Source of the DNA: Candidatus Polarisedimenticolia bacterium
GTDB lineage: Bacteria; Acidobacteriota; Polarisedimenticolia; Gp22-AA2
Direction of reading: 5' to 3'
NCBI GenBank assembly: GCA_036001465.1
Contig: DASYUH010000044.1
Location: 1 to 56,599, forward strand
Length of the DNA: 56,599 nucleotides
Shown here: in pieces, positions 41,096-51,146 of the stretch
Layout: every line of letters begins with the position of its first letter
Numbering within the stretch: position 1 is the first letter of the stretch
Position numbers and translations under genes: made by a program
Notes under the pieces: generated by a model
Databases searched by the model: none
What the model was told of the DNA's origin: nothing
The model's input: the letters and a program-made list of their open reading frames with translations, nothing else

Positions 41096-43207
41096 ATGTC
41101 GATCCAGCGGATCCTCACCTACGGTCTATGCGCGGTCCTGATCCTCGCGCCGCTGCCGTTCGGCTCGGTTCAACCTGGCCCGACGGCCCTGCTGGTCGCG
41201 GCCTGCTGCCTGCTGGGGATTCTCTGGATCGTGTGGAGGACCCGGCGCGGGCTCGCGCCGGTCCCCTGGAAGGACCCGGTCCTCGCCGCCGGCGCCCTGA
41301 TCGCCCTCCTGGGCGTGCTTCAGACCATCCCGCTTCCCCGTCCAGTCCTCAAAGCGATTTCACCGCGCGCGGTTGAGTTTCGCCAGCGCTACGAGCCGGC
41401 GTCTGCGTCTTCCGAGGGTGACAGCAGCCGGCGGCCGGTCTCGCTGTACCCCTGGGCGACACGGCAGGCGATCCTCAAACTCGCCGCCTTCTGGCTGGTG
41501 CTGCTCGTGACCATCGACCTGGCCGCGGTGGGCCCGGCACACCGCACCCTGGCCGCGGTGCTCGTCGCCAGCGGCGGTTTCCAGGCGATCTATGGTCTCG
41601 CGGAGTATTTCAGCGACCATCAGCACATCTTCGGCTACGCCAAGAAGTATTACACCAACGTCGCGACCGGCACGTTCATCAACCGCAACCACTTCGCCGG
41701 GTATCTGGAGCTGACCATTCCTCTGGCGATTGCCCTGGCGGCTACCGCGTTTGCGCGGCTGAAGACCAACGGACTGGGTCTTGGACAGCGCCTTGCGACC
41801 CTTCCCGGCCAGCAGCTTTTCAAGATTGGCACCCTGCTGGTGCTGGCCCTCACGATGGCCACAGCTCTCGTCTGCTCGGGCTCGCGGATGGGGATCGCCA
41901 GCACGCTCCTGGCGCTGCTCTCCGTGGGGCTCGTTCTCGCCTGGCGCGGGCGCGGCAAGGGGTTCATCGTGGCGGCCTTCGCGGTCGCCGGCGCCACGCT
42001 CCTGCTGTTCAGCCAGGGGGACGCCGGCGGTTCGATCGTGGGTCGCTTCGTCGGCATCGGCGCGGATCTGAGCCATGGAGTGGGGCGCTGGGGAATCTGG
42101 ACTCAGGCGCTTTCGATGGTCCAGGCGTTTCCGATCGCCGGAGTCGGCTTGGGCGTCTTCCCGGACGTTTTCCCGGCGTTTCGAAGGTCCGGTGAAGGAA
42201 TCTACCTGGATCACGCGCACAATGACTTTCTGGAGTACGCGGCCGAGACGGGTGCCGTCGGCTGCGTCGTTCTGGCGGTGGCGGTGCTCCTCGTCATGCT
42301 GGCCGTGCTCCGCCGGCCCGCCGGCCTGCGAGACTTTGGCCTCTTCGGTTACGCCGCCATCGGGTCGGTCCTCGCGATCGCGCTTCACTCGATCACCGAC
42401 TTCAATCTCGCCATCCCGGGCAACGCGCTCACCGTGTCGGTGCTCCTCGGCATGGTGATCTGCTGGACCAGGCCGCCGTCGCTCGTCCTGGCGCTCGACC
42501 GGGAGCCCCCCCGACCCTGGTTGGCGAAGAGCCTCCTGCCGGCGGCCGTGATCTCCGGCCTGGCCTGCCTGGCGCTCTCACCCTTGCGGCCCGACGTCAC
42601 TCTGCAGGACACCAGCCGCGAAGATGAATCACCTGGGGCGCTCGCTTCGTTCACGGACCCGCATTCCGAGAGGCCAGGAGGGGCCGAGGCAGTCACCTCC
42701 GGAGGCAACGCCGAGCGGATGTTCCGGGCAGCATCCAATCTCGGTGCTGGCGCGACGCAGGACCTGCAAGTTCTCATCAGGGCGAAGTCAGAGGGCCAGA
42801 AGACCTCGGAGGTCGCAGCGCGCTACATCGAGGCCCGGCTGCGGAATGCCATCGATCTGCAGAGGCTCGGACTGCGGCAGCTGCCGACGTCGTCGGGCGG
42901 ACATGTGGCGCTCGGGCATCTGCAACTCAGTCGCTGCGCGGCCGAGGCGCTCCTGAGCCAAGCTGAGGTCGACTGCGTGCAGCAGGCCATGCCCGAGTTC
43001 CTGCGGGGGTTGGAGCTGAATCCCGTCGGCGCCACGACCCATGCCGGAGTGGCCTCGATCCTCCTGGCCGCCTGGCCCGCGATGAACCAGGCTCAGCGCG
43101 CGAACGCACGTCCGGTCATCGAGCGGGCCGTCACCATGAACAGGGGTAACCGCGAGTTGCGACAGCAGGCGGCTTCGATCGAGACGATTCAGAGGCCCGT
43201 GCCATGA
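41096..43207 (+). CDS. O-antigen ligase/polymerase (Wzy-type) with long soluble C-terminus
   Basis: The first 480 or so residues hold about 12 membrane helices. The Wzy_C-type region includes FINRNHFAGYLEL, VCSGSRMGI and, near 375, YLDHAHNDFLEYAAETGAVG, the motif of O-antigen ligases and polymerases. The last 200 residues are soluble and helical with TPR-like spacing (LSRCAAEALLSQAEVDCVQ, FLRGLELNPVGATTHAG). At 703 residues it is much longer than plain Wzy. It should polymerise or ligate glycan repeat units at the periplasmic face. Confidence 0.85.
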   Translation: MSIQRILTYGLCAVLILAPLPFGSVQPGPTALLVAACCLLGILWIVWRTRRGLAPVPWKDPVLAAGALIALLGVLQTIPLPRPVLKAISPRAVEFRQRYEPASASSEGDSSRRPVSLYPWATRQAILKLAAFWLVLLVTIDLAAVGPAHRTLAAVLVASGGFQAIYGLAEYFSDHQHIFGYAKKYYTNVATGTFINRNHFAGYLELTIPLAIALAATAFARLKTNGLGLGQRLATLPGQQLFKIGTLLVLALTMATALVCSGSRMGIASTLLALLSVGLVLAWRGRGKGFIVAAFAVAGATLLLFSQGDAGGSIVGRFVGIGADLSHGVGRWGIWTQALSMVQAFPIAGVGLGVFPDVFPAFRRSGEGIYLDHAHNDFLEYAAETGAVGCVVLAVAVLLVMLAVLRRPAGLRDFGLFGYAAIGSVLAIALHSITDFNLAIPGNALTVSVLLGMVICWTRPPSLVLALDREPPRPWLAKSLLPAAVISGLACLALSPLRPDVTLQDTSREDESPGALASFTDPHSERPGGAEAVTSGGNAERMFRAASNLGAGATQDLQVLIRAKSEGQKTSEVAARYIEARLRNAIDLQRLGLRQLPTSSGGHVALGHLQLSRCAAEALLSQAEVDCVQQAMPEFLRGLELNPVGATTHAGVASILLAAWPAMNQAQRANARPVIERAVTMNRGNRELRQQAASIETIQRPVP

Positions 43208-43235
43208 CACGCTCCGGGGGGCCCGGGGTGGCTAC

Positions 43236-44510
43236 ATGAAGATTCTCCTCGTCAACCGCTATCTCTACCGCAGGGGAGGAGACACAACCTACACGATATC
43301 CTTGGCGCGACTCTTGCAAGATCGCGGTCATCAGGTCCTCTGCTTCGGGCTGGATTCTCCGGAGAACGATCCTGCCCTAAACGCTCCTATCCTGTTGAAG
43401 CCGATCGACTTTCCCGAGCTTTTCGATCGCGGAAGCATCGCAGCTGGCATCAAAGTGCTTCGCCGCACGATCTACTCGAGAGAGGCGGCCACGAGCATGG
43501 GTGAGCTCCTGGACGCGCAACGGCCGGACATCGTCCACCTGCAGAACATCCACCATCACCTCAGCCCATCGGTGATTGTGGCCGCATCCACGCGTGCCAT
43601 CCCAGTGGTGTGGACGCTTCACGACTTCTCTGTGATTTGCCCTAACGGCAATCTGTTCACCCGCGGTCGTGTGTGCGATGAGTGCCGACCGGTTCGCTTC
43701 CACCGCATGGTAGTGAACCGCTGCAAGCGCGGGTCGCTCCCCGCCAGCGCCGTCGCAGCCCTCGAAAGCGCCGTGCACCGCGCCATGCGGCTGTTCGACT
43801 CGGTCGATCTGTTCCTCACCCCCAGTCGCTTTTTGGCGGACAAACTGCGCGAATTCAATTTCTATCCCAGGAAAGTGGTTCACCTGGACAACTTCTTGGT
43901 AACCCCATCTGTAAATGTAAACGAAGCGTTGCCTACGTCTTCGACAGACGAATCGCGGCGTGATTTCGGTTACGTCCTGTACGCTGGACGACTGACAGAG
44001 GACAAGGGTATTCACACCCTTCTAGCATCAGTCCCCAAGTGGAGAGATGTCAGCTTAAAGATAGCCGGGGACGGCCCGATGCGACAAGCCGTCATTGAAG
44101 CTTGCGAGCGTCAACCGCGAATACAGTATTTGGGCCAGGTCAGAGAAGAAACAGTCCACCAATTGCTACTGGGGTCCATAGCGGCTGTGGTCCCTTCCGT
44201 GTGTTACGAGAACCAGCCCTACGCCGTACTGGAGGCATTTGCCGCGGGGAGACCTGTGGTCGGTACTGGTCACGGATCTCTACCGGACCTGATAAGCAAC
44301 GGACAACACGGACTGACGTTCGAAGCAGGAGATCCTGATGATCTGGCGCGCGCCGTCATTCATCTTGCTGGTGATCCTAAGGCCGCGATTGCGATGGGCG
44401 CGGCAGGGCGTCTGCTCGTCGAAACCCGCTTCTCACCTCAGGCACACTATGAACGCCTGATGGCACTGTATGACCGGGCGCGCTCCAGGGGGGTGACTGA
44501 TGCGGCCTGA
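43236..44510 (+). CDS. Glycosyltransferase family 4
   Basis: The 424-residue GT-B fold enzyme begins MKILLVNRYLYRRGGDTTYT, a typical acceptor-domain start. The donor-domain motif includes VLYAGRLTEDKGIHTLLAS, KIAGDGPM and YENQPYAVLEAFAAGRPVVG, with the EX7E-type glutamate. A cluster of cysteines (CPNGNLFTRGRVCDECRP) in the N-terminal half resembles that of many polysaccharide GT4 enzymes. Codon use becomes less GC-rich from here on. It overlaps the radical SAM gene by 11 nt. Confidence 0.88.
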   Translation: MKILLVNRYLYRRGGDTTYTISLARLLQDRGHQVLCFGLDSPENDPALNAPILLKPIDFPELFDRGSIAAGIKVLRRTIYSREAATSMGELLDAQRPDIVHLQNIHHHLSPSVIVAASTRAIPVVWTLHDFSVICPNGNLFTRGRVCDECRPVRFHRMVVNRCKRGSLPASAVAALESAVHRAMRLFDSVDLFLTPSRFLADKLREFNFYPRKVVHLDNFLVTPSVNVNEALPTSSTDESRRDFGYVLYAGRLTEDKGIHTLLASVPKWRDVSLKIAGDGPMRQAVIEACERQPRIQYLGQVREETVHQLLLGSIAAVVPSVCYENQPYAVLEAFAAGRPVVGTGHGSLPDLISNGQHGLTFEAGDPDDLARAVIHLAGDPKAAIAMGAAGRLLVETRFSPQAHYERLMALYDRARSRGVTDAA

Positions 44511-45498
44511 GCTGAAAGACCTAGTCATTGAAGTCATCGACACCTGTAATGCGCGCTGCGTGATGTGCAACATCTGGAAGAACGAAGACGAGCACCGAGT
44601 TCCCGATGTGGCGGTCGAGCAGTTGCCCACAACGCTTACCAACATCAATATTTCTGGGGGCGAGCCATTTCTGCGCGCCGACCTCTCACAACTTGTGGCG
44701 CGCATCAAGAAACGCTGCCCAAAGGTGCGGATCATCATCTCGAGCAACGGTTTCCTCCCAGAGCGAATCGAATCACAGATGCGCGACATTCTGAAAGTCG
44801 ATCCGGAGGTTGGCGTGGGAATCTCGATCGACGGGCGCGACGGGCTGCACGACCGGATCCGAGGAATTCCGAATGGCTTCAGAAAATGCATGGAAACGGT
44901 CCGCCGCCTTAAGGGCTTGGGTGTGGGTAGCCTTCGTCTCGCCTTCACCGCCACGGAAGCCAATGTGGCGGGGCTCGCCGAGGTGCACCGTCTCGCGAAG
45001 GAAGTCGGGGCCGAGTTCTCCTGCGCGGTGGCGCACAACTCGGGGATTTACTTCCGGACGAACGAGAACAATACGCTTGACGCCGAAGTCCTGCGCGGCC
45101 AGCTCAACGCCATTGGGGCGGACGACCTCCGAGGATGGAAGATCAAGCGCTGGGTGCGTGCCTTCTTCTACCAGGGCCTTCTCGACAAAGCGCGGGACCT
45201 TCCGCGCCGTATCCCCTGCACCGCCGCGGGCAAGTCGGCCTTTCTCTCCTCCTCCGGGCACTTGCACCCCTGCAACATGCTGGAGACGCGCCTGGGCGAT
45301 CTCAGGACGCAGTCGTTCGAGGATATATGGAGCTCGGAGAATACCGAGGAGGTCCGGCGCTTCGCCCCGACGTGCAGCGTCAACTGTTGGATGGTATGCA
45401 CGGCGCGCGAGTCGATCAAGGCGCATCCTCTCGCGGTCATGCGCTGGGTTGCCGCCGGCAAGATGCGTGCGCACACGGGAAGGGAGATCTACCAATGA
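44500..45498 (+). CDS. Radical SAM protein with SPASM-like C-terminus
   Basis: The 332-residue enzyme has the radical SAM cluster motif CNARCVMC (C16, C20, C23), followed by NINISGGEPFLRADL and a TIM-barrel-like core. The C-terminal part has further cysteines (PCTAAGKSAF, HPCNMLETR, and CSVNCWMVC), a SPASM-type arrangement for auxiliary 4Fe-4S clusters. Such enzymes modify peptides or small molecules; within an EPS locus the likely substrate is a sugar or a glycan-linked group. It overlaps both neighbouring glycosyltransferase genes. Confidence 0.87.
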   Translation: MRPELKDLVIEVIDTCNARCVMCNIWKNEDEHRVPDVAVEQLPTTLTNINISGGEPFLRADLSQLVARIKKRCPKVRIIISSNGFLPERIESQMRDILKVDPEVGVGISIDGRDGLHDRIRGIPNGFRKCMETVRRLKGLGVGSLRLAFTATEANVAGLAEVHRLAKEVGAEFSCAVAHNSGIYFRTNENNTLDAEVLRGQLNAIGADDLRGWKIKRWVRAFFYQGLLDKARDLPRRIPCTAAGKSAFLSSSGHLHPCNMLETRLGDLRTQSFEDIWSSENTEEVRRFAPTCSVNCWMVCTARESIKAHPLAVMRWVAAGKMRAHTGREIYQ

Positions 45499-46628
45499 AG
45501 ATCGCCATGCTGGGCTCGCGGGGCCTTCCGGCCACCCACGGCGGCGTCGAGAGGGCCGTGGAGGAGCTAAGTGCGCGCCTGGCGGACCGCGGCCATGACG
45601 TCACGGTATTCTGCCGGCCCGCCTATTGCGCAGAGCGATTGCCAACTCACCGTGGCGTGCGGCTACGCCGCCTGCCCGCCATCCCGACCAAGCACCTAGA
45701 GGCAGCGAGCCACACCTTCCTGGGAGCGTTGGCGGCCGCCGTAGGGGACTACGACGTTGTGCACATCCACTCGATCGGCCCGGCGCTGTTCGGCTTGATC
45801 CCGCGCTTGGCGGGCAAGAGGCTGGTGGTAACCGTGCACGCCCTCGACTGGAAGCGCCGCAAATGGGGCCTTCTGGCGCGACTGGCGCTGCGCGCTGGCG
45901 CGCGCTCGGCAACGCTGTTCCCCCATGCGACCATCGCCGTTTCACGCGCAGCGCAGCGTCATCTCAAAGAGGCCTACCGCAGGGAGCCTCTCTATCTTCC
46001 AAATGGGGTCTCTTTCCACGGCAACGGCAGGCAAGTAGCCTCAGCTGAGGCCGCGCCAGGGCAGCCACCATATCTACTGTTCCTGGGCCGTCTGGTCCCC
46101 GAGAAACGAGTGCACGATCTGATCGCTGCGTTTCGGGCTTGGGATACGGAGGCGCGGCTCCTAATCGCCGGAGATGGGCAGTTCAGCAACGGTCACGTAG
46201 GGTCGCTGCGCCGACAGGCTTCCGGAGACTCCCGCATTGCGTTCACAGGGGGCGTGTACGGCGAACGCAAGGAGGCACTCCTGGCCGGCGCCGCCGCCCT
46301 GGTGAACCCTTCCGAGCTGGAAGGGCACCCGATCGTGGTCCTTGAGGCGCTGGCGCATGGCTTGCCCGTCGTCGTCAGTGACATCGAGGAGCACCGAGAG
46401 ATCCTAGAGGCCGAGGAAGGAAACGGTTTCCTGGGCCTGACCTTCCGTACTGGCGATCGTGTCGATCTCCGTGGCGCATTGGCCAGGTCCCTCTCCCTGG
46501 ACGGCGATCCGGACGCCCCCGCCGCCCGCCGGCGGTTCGTGGCGGAACGCTTCGAGTGGGGCCGGATCGCGGCCGCCACCGAACAAGTGTACCGAACCAT
46601 AGTCCTTGGCCGACGTCGGCCATGCTGA
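45495..46628 (+). CDS. Glycosyltransferase family 4
   Basis: This 377-residue GT-B enzyme begins AMLGSRGLPATHGGVERAVE, the N-terminal signature of a polysaccharide GT4 subgroup. The donor domain has FLGRLVPEKRVHDLIAAFRA, LIAGDGQ, and SELEGHPIVVLEALAHGLPV with the conserved glutamates. ATG 45495 overlaps the radical SAM stop (ATGA), so longer upstream readings of the frame are rejected. Confidence 0.88.
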   Translation: MKIAMLGSRGLPATHGGVERAVEELSARLADRGHDVTVFCRPAYCAERLPTHRGVRLRRLPAIPTKHLEAASHTFLGALAAAVGDYDVVHIHSIGPALFGLIPRLAGKRLVVTVHALDWKRRKWGLLARLALRAGARSATLFPHATIAVSRAAQRHLKEAYRREPLYLPNGVSFHGNGRQVASAEAAPGQPPYLLFLGRLVPEKRVHDLIAAFRAWDTEARLLIAGDGQFSNGHVGSLRRQASGDSRIAFTGGVYGERKEALLAGAAALVNPSELEGHPIVVLEALAHGLPVVVSDIEEHREILEAEEGNGFLGLTFRTGDRVDLRGALARSLSLDGDPDAPAARRRFVAERFEWGRIAAATEQVYRTIVLGRRRPC

Positions 46629-48043
46629 AGGAACGCGCGAGGCAGGTCTCCATCGTGGTAGCCGGCCTCGACCTTCTGCTCCTGGTGGTCTCGTACCTCG
46701 GGGCGTACCTAATCCGGACCTCCCTTCTGCCGCGACACTTCCCCTATCTCGAGTACGTCCCGATCACCCCCTACCTCTGGATGCTGCTCGTGTCGCTTCT
46801 GCTGTTCCACCTGCTGTTCCGGAGCCTTCGCGTCTACGACTCGATCCGTACTATGTCATTCTCCGGCATCGTCCTCCTGATCTCACGGCCGTTTCTGATC
46901 GCTGGGCCGATCCTGGGCAGCCTGATCTTCCTGGTACAGGACAAGACCTACAGTCGCTCGATTTTCGTCGGTTTCCTCGGCATCTATTTCGTCCTCATCC
47001 TGCTGGAAAAACTTTGCATCAAGGCGGTGCAGAACCAGGTCCGCCTTCGTGGCCTCAATTATCGCAACATCCTGCTGGTGGGAGTGGGCGAGGACGCGGC
47101 GCATCTCGGTCGTCTCCTAGAACGGCACGCCTACCTGGGGATGCGGGTTACGGGACACGTGACGCTCGAAGGTGAGCCCGAAGCCCGCGGTATACCGGGG
47201 CCAGTCCTCGGCACCGTTGAGGACCTCCCCGGCATCCTCGATCGGCACGTCGTGGACGAGGTGTTTTTCGCCGTCAGGGCGGAAGATCTGCCCGGGCTGG
47301 AGCGCCACATCTGGGCCTGCGAGGAGGTTGGCGTGCGGGTCCACCTGAAAGTCGACTTCGTGAGCACGCTTCTGTCGCGGACGTACGCCAGCGACGTCGA
47401 GGGGATTCCGATCTTGACCTTCAGTTCGACCCCCCACACCGCCGGAGCAGTCGTGATCAAGCGAAGCATCGATGTCGCCCTGTCGCTCGCCGGACTTCTC
47501 GTGCTGAGCCCCGTTTTCCTATTGATCGCCCTAGCGATCAAGTTGACCAGCCCGGGCCCCGTGCTCTACCGCCAAGTGCGAGCCGGGCTGAACGGCCGTA
47601 CCTTCGTCCTCCTGAAGTTCCGCTCCATGTGCCGCGACGCCGAGGCCGGCCGTCAGACCCTGGCGGCCTTCAATGAGATGACCGGGCCGGTCTTCAAAAT
47701 GAAGCACGACCCGCGGGTTACCTCGGTCGGCAGATTCTTGCGCTGGTTCAGCCTGGACGAGTTGCCGCAACTTTGGAGTGTCCTGAAGGGCGATATGAGC
47801 ATCGTCGGCCCGCGCCCGCCCCTCCCGGAGGAAGTGGTCGCCTACCGACGCTGGCAGCGCCGCCGCCTTAGCATGAAGCCGGGCCTGACCTGCCTCTGGC
47901 AGGTGAACGGCCGCAATCAGATCGATTTCGAGGAGTGGATGAAGCTGGACATGGCATACATCGACAACTGGTCGCTTTCTCTCGACTTGAAAATCCTGGC
48001 ACGCACCGTCTCCGCCGTTCTCCTAGCGCGCGGGGCGCGCTAA
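46622..48043 (+). CDS. Undecaprenyl-phosphate sugar phosphotransferase (WbaP/WcaJ type)
   Basis: This 473-residue enzyme should start the repeat unit by moving a sugar-1-phosphate to undecaprenyl phosphate at the inner membrane. There are four N-terminal helices, a CoA-binding-like middle domain ([18 protein letters not shown]), one helix ([20 protein letters not shown]) and the catalytic sugar-transferase domain ([52 protein letters not shown]). ATG 46622 overlaps the previous stop. Confidence 0.92.
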   Translation: MLKERARQVSIVVAGLDLLLLVVSYLGAYLIRTSLLPRHFPYLEYVPITPYLWMLLVSLLLFHLLFRSLRVYDSIRTMSFSGIVLLISRPFLIAGPILGSLIFLVQDKTYSRSIFVGFLGIYFVLILLEKLCIKAVQNQVRLRGLNYRNILLVGVGEDAAHLGRLLERHAYLGMRVTGHVTLEGEPEARGIPGPVLGTVEDLPGILDRHVVDEVFFAVRAEDLPGLERHIWACEEVGVRVHLKVDFVSTLLSRTYASDVEGIPILTFSSTPHTAGAVVIKRSIDVALSLAGLLVLSPVFLLIALAIKLTSPGPVLYRQVRAGLNGRTFVLLKFRSMCRDAEAGRQTLAAFNEMTGPVFKMKHDPRVTSVGRFLRWFSLDELPQLWSVLKGDMSIVGPRPPLPEEVVAYRRWQRRRLSMKPGLTCLWQVNGRNQIDFEEWMKLDMAYIDNWSLSLDLKILARTVSAVLLARGAR

Positions 48044-48045
48044 CC

Positions 48046-48720
48046 ATGACACTTCTGCCGTCTGCACTCGAGGTGACGGAGGTCGATCGACAATCCGCCA
48101 GGGACTATGAACACCTGCGTGCTCCCGAGGTCTACGCGGCGTCCTTCCGGCTCGTGGAACCGTATTTCCTCGGCAGGCGCACGCTGGATCTGGGATGCGG
48201 CACCGGTGTCTACCTGAAGCGCCTAGCGCCCGGTTCCGTGGGTATTGACTACTCAGTCCCCAATCTCCGGGAGTCTCAATCCATCGGGCTCTCGGTCATT
48301 CGGTGTGACCTGAACGATCGACTGCCATTCGCGAACGGTTCCTTCGAGGGCGTGTTGATCTCACACACGTTAGAGCACGTCGATGCACCAATTCGCCTGC
48401 TGCGGGAAGCGGCACGTGTGCTCATGCCAGGTGGTGTGCTGGCGATCGCGCTTCCCTTCGAGCGCAGTCTCGTGAGGCTGGCGCTCAGGGATGATTACTT
48501 CCGAGGCCACCCGACGCATTTTTACTCATTCAGCGTGCCCTGTCTCGATCAACTGACGTCGGCATGCGGCCTGCGGCGCATCAGGATCGTCCTCGATCCA
48601 CCGCTCATCAGAAGGCTCCGGATCTGGCCCGTCCTCAATTTCTTCCAGGTCCTGCCATTCTCAATTGCCCGTTGGTTCTGCGGCAATTTCTGGTATCTTG
48701 CCCGGAAGGCCGGGACATAG
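48046..48720 (+). CDS. SAM-dependent methyltransferase
   Basis: The 224-residue class I methyltransferase has the SAM-binding TLDLGCGTGVYLK, the acidic SVGIDYS, and the SHTLEHVDAPIRLLREAARV region common to type 11/23 methyltransferases. A few hydrophobic residues near the C-terminus may touch the membrane. It starts 2 nt after the WbaP-like gene. It probably methylates a sugar or lipid-linked intermediate; the substrate is not known. Confidence 0.85.
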   Translation: MTLLPSALEVTEVDRQSARDYEHLRAPEVYAASFRLVEPYFLGRRTLDLGCGTGVYLKRLAPGSVGIDYSVPNLRESQSIGLSVIRCDLNDRLPFANGSFEGVLISHTLEHVDAPIRLLREAARVLMPGGVLAIALPFERSLVRLALRDDYFRGHPTHFYSFSVPCLDQLTSACGLRRIRIVLDPPLIRRLRIWPVLNFFQVLPFSIARWFCGNFWYLARKAGT

Positions 48721-48726
48721 GATGCC

Positions 48727-49929
48727 GTGTTAAAGGTTGCTGTCGTCCAGCGTTTCTGTGCTCCCTACCGCATCCCCGTTTTCCGGGCGCTTGCATCACG
48801 GCCAGGCATCGATCTCACGCTGTTTTACGGCCGCGGGGCCAATGGAGGACAGTGGCAGCAGGCGTCCGTGGATACAGGCGTGAGTTCCGTGCGCCTGTTC
48901 ACGCTTTCAGCCAGATTTGGCCTCGATGAGCGACACTACCTCCTCGCAGTTCACCCCGGGCTACTGCGACGCCTGGCAGGTGGCGCTTTTGATGTCGTCC
49001 TCGCGGAGGGCACGACCAACATCCTGGACAATGTTGGTCTGGTTGCATGGTGCCGCCTCTCAGGGACGCCTCTTGTGTTCTGGGACTCGGGACGCCCCCC
49101 GTCTGAACCGAAGCGCCTAGGCAGAAGAATCATCGACCCCCTCGCCCGATGCCTATTGCGCAGAGCGGACGCAGTGGTCACATACGGGCGATCTACGGTC
49201 CTGTATTTCGAGAGAATTGGACTCGAGCCTGGCGCAGTCTTTGTGGCCCCCAACACGGTGGATTTACGGCCCCTGGAAGTGGAGCATGATGCGTGGGAAG
49301 GCCGAAAAGAAGAACTGACCGCCCTCAAGCAAGGATTGAATCTGGAGGGGCGCAGGGTCCTCCTGCACATAGGCTCGCTGCAGAAGGGCAAGCCTCTCGA
49401 TTCATTGATGGACGCCTATGAGGAGCTCTCCACTGTTTCGGGGGCGCTTGGAATGATCGTCATCGGCGATGGCGACGATAGAACACGCCTCGAGAAGGTG
49501 GTTGGGGACCGCGCGCTCGAAGGGGTCCGATTCCTCGGCCGACAGATCTCGGGGCTCGCGAAGTATGCCTTGATTTCGGATGTGGCAGTGTTCCCGCACG
49601 GAGCGACTCTGGGGATCATCACCACGTTGGCGCTTGGCTTGCCGGTCGTAGCAGCGTGTGGACGAAGCCCCGAGCACGAAGCCATCGTGGAGGGTGTCAA
49701 TGGATCGTTGGCGGCGTTAGGGGATACTGCCGATTTGGCGCGCACTCTGGGAGACATTCTCAGCGGCAGAGTCCGCTTTGCTTCTTCTCAACAGATCCGG
49801 GCGATGGTTCATCGCGACTTCTCATTGCACAGAATGGTGGACGGCTTGGAGAGTGCTCTTCGATATGCAGTTGCCACCAAGGCCACCAGCGTTCCCTCGA
49901 TGGACAAACAAATGCGGGGGCCCAAGTGA
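48727..49929 (+). CDS. Glycosyltransferase family 4-like
   Basis: The 400-residue GT-B protein begins KVAVVQRFCAPYRIPVFRAL, a pattern seen in GT4 enzymes acting on lipid-linked oligosaccharides. The donor domain has LHIGSLQKGKPLDSLMDAYE, MIVIGDGDDR, and FPHGATLGIITTLALGLPVV; the usual EX7E glutamate is not obvious, so catalysis may be atypical. It starts at GTG, and its stop overlaps the next start (GTGA). Confidence 0.82.
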   Translation: MLKVAVVQRFCAPYRIPVFRALASRPGIDLTLFYGRGANGGQWQQASVDTGVSSVRLFTLSARFGLDERHYLLAVHPGLLRRLAGGAFDVVLAEGTTNILDNVGLVAWCRLSGTPLVFWDSGRPPSEPKRLGRRIIDPLARCLLRRADAVVTYGRSTVLYFERIGLEPGAVFVAPNTVDLRPLEVEHDAWEGRKEELTALKQGLNLEGRRVLLHIGSLQKGKPLDSLMDAYEELSTVSGALGMIVIGDGDDRTRLEKVVGDRALEGVRFLGRQISGLAKYALISDVAVFPHGATLGIITTLALGLPVVAACGRSPEHEAIVEGVNGSLAALGDTADLARTLGDILSGRVRFASSQQIRAMVHRDFSLHRMVDGLESALRYAVATKATSVPSMDKQMRGPK

Positions 49930-51146
49930 CACAAGAGAGCCAGACGGAAGATCAGACCGAGCGAGCGGTGACCTCGCCGCTCCACGTGCTGGTTGTCCTG
50001 CCCGGCCTGGAGATGGGCGGAAGCGAGAAGGCAACCTGCCGCCTTCTGAATGCGATCGACAGGAAGCTGATTCGGATGTCGGTTGCTGTGTTCAAGAGCA
50101 GTGGGGCCTGCCTAAGGCTCGTGCCCGAGGATGTCCCCGTCCACATCCTTGGTCCGCATTCCGGCCTGAAAAGGATCAGGACTGTCCTGAGACTGGCACG
50201 TCTCGTTCGCCGCGAGCGCGTCGAAGTCGTTTATGCAGTCCTGGACAGCGCAAATATCGTTGCTTTGTTCGCCCGGCTGCTGGGCATCCTCCCAACCCCG
50301 CTGTTGATCGGAGTTCGCTGCAACTACCGTTGGGGACTGGGAAAGGGCGTGCGCTGGAGACGGGTCAAGAGACTGCTGGTCCGGCTTCTTTATCCGCGAG
50401 CCGACCGAATTCTCTGCGTCACGGATGAGGCACTGCGTGTGATTGCCGAGGATTTCGGGGTGCCCAAGAACCGTTGTGACGTCCTGGGAAACGTCGTCCC
50501 CAGTGTCGGTCGTCCTTCTCACCCGAGCGACGGCGCAGATGCTCTAGGCGATTGGCTGTCGGGCGCTGTCCCACTGTTTCTGGCCATAGGACGGCTGATC
50601 GAGGTCAAGCAGTTTGACAAGCTCCTTGAGGCATTCCAGCTTGTGCGGAACGAGACTGCCGCCCGTCTTCTGATCATCGGGGAAGGTCCCGACCGCCCCC
50701 GTCTAGAGTCCCTGGTTCATAGACTGGGGTTGTCTGATCAGTGCCGACTGCCAGGCGAGATTCTCGATCCGATGCCCTGCATGCAGCGCGCCGCCAGTCT
50801 TGTGGTCACTAGTCGTGCCGAGGGGTTCCCAAACGTGGTGGCCGAGGCACTGGCCTGCGGTCTGCGGGTGATCAGTTTCGATTGGGCGGAGCCTGTGGTG
50901 AGAATGATCGAGGCGACCAAGCTCGGAGAGGTCGTACAGCGCGATAACCATGAAGCGCTTGCCAGCGCCATGCTCCGAGTATTGCAGGTAGGACCCGCGT
51001 TCGGGGAAGATGGGGTAAACGGGCCCTACCTCACGAATCACAGTATGGGCACCGAGCCTGGCGCATACGAACGCGTATTTGTCTCTGTGGCTCGGGCCGG
51101 GGTCATCAGGAGTCGTGGCCCGGTCCGCGCATTCGCCGAGCGATGA
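49926..51146 (+). CDS. Glycosyltransferase family 4
   Basis: This is a 406-residue GT-B enzyme: LHVLVVLPGLEMGGSEKATC at the N-terminus, FLAIGRLIEVKQFDKLLEAF and LLIIGEGPDRPRLE in the donor domain, and SRAEGFPNVVAEALACGLRV with the EX7E pair. GTG 49926 overlaps the previous stop as GTGA; the longer open frame upstream is inside the preceding gene and is rejected. The next gene overlaps its end (ATGA). Confidence 0.88.
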   Translation: MTQESQTEDQTERAVTSPLHVLVVLPGLEMGGSEKATCRLLNAIDRKLIRMSVAVFKSSGACLRLVPEDVPVHILGPHSGLKRIRTVLRLARLVRRERVEVVYAVLDSANIVALFARLLGILPTPLLIGVRCNYRWGLGKGVRWRRVKRLLVRLLYPRADRILCVTDEALRVIAEDFGVPKNRCDVLGNVVPSVGRPSHPSDGADALGDWLSGAVPLFLAIGRLIEVKQFDKLLEAFQLVRNETAARLLIIGEGPDRPRLESLVHRLGLSDQCRLPGEILDPMPCMQRAASLVVTSRAEGFPNVVAEALACGLRVISFDWAEPVVRMIEATKLGEVVQRDNHEALASAMLRVLQVGPAFGEDGVNGPYLTNHSMGTEPGAYERVFVSVARAGVIRSRGPVRAFAER

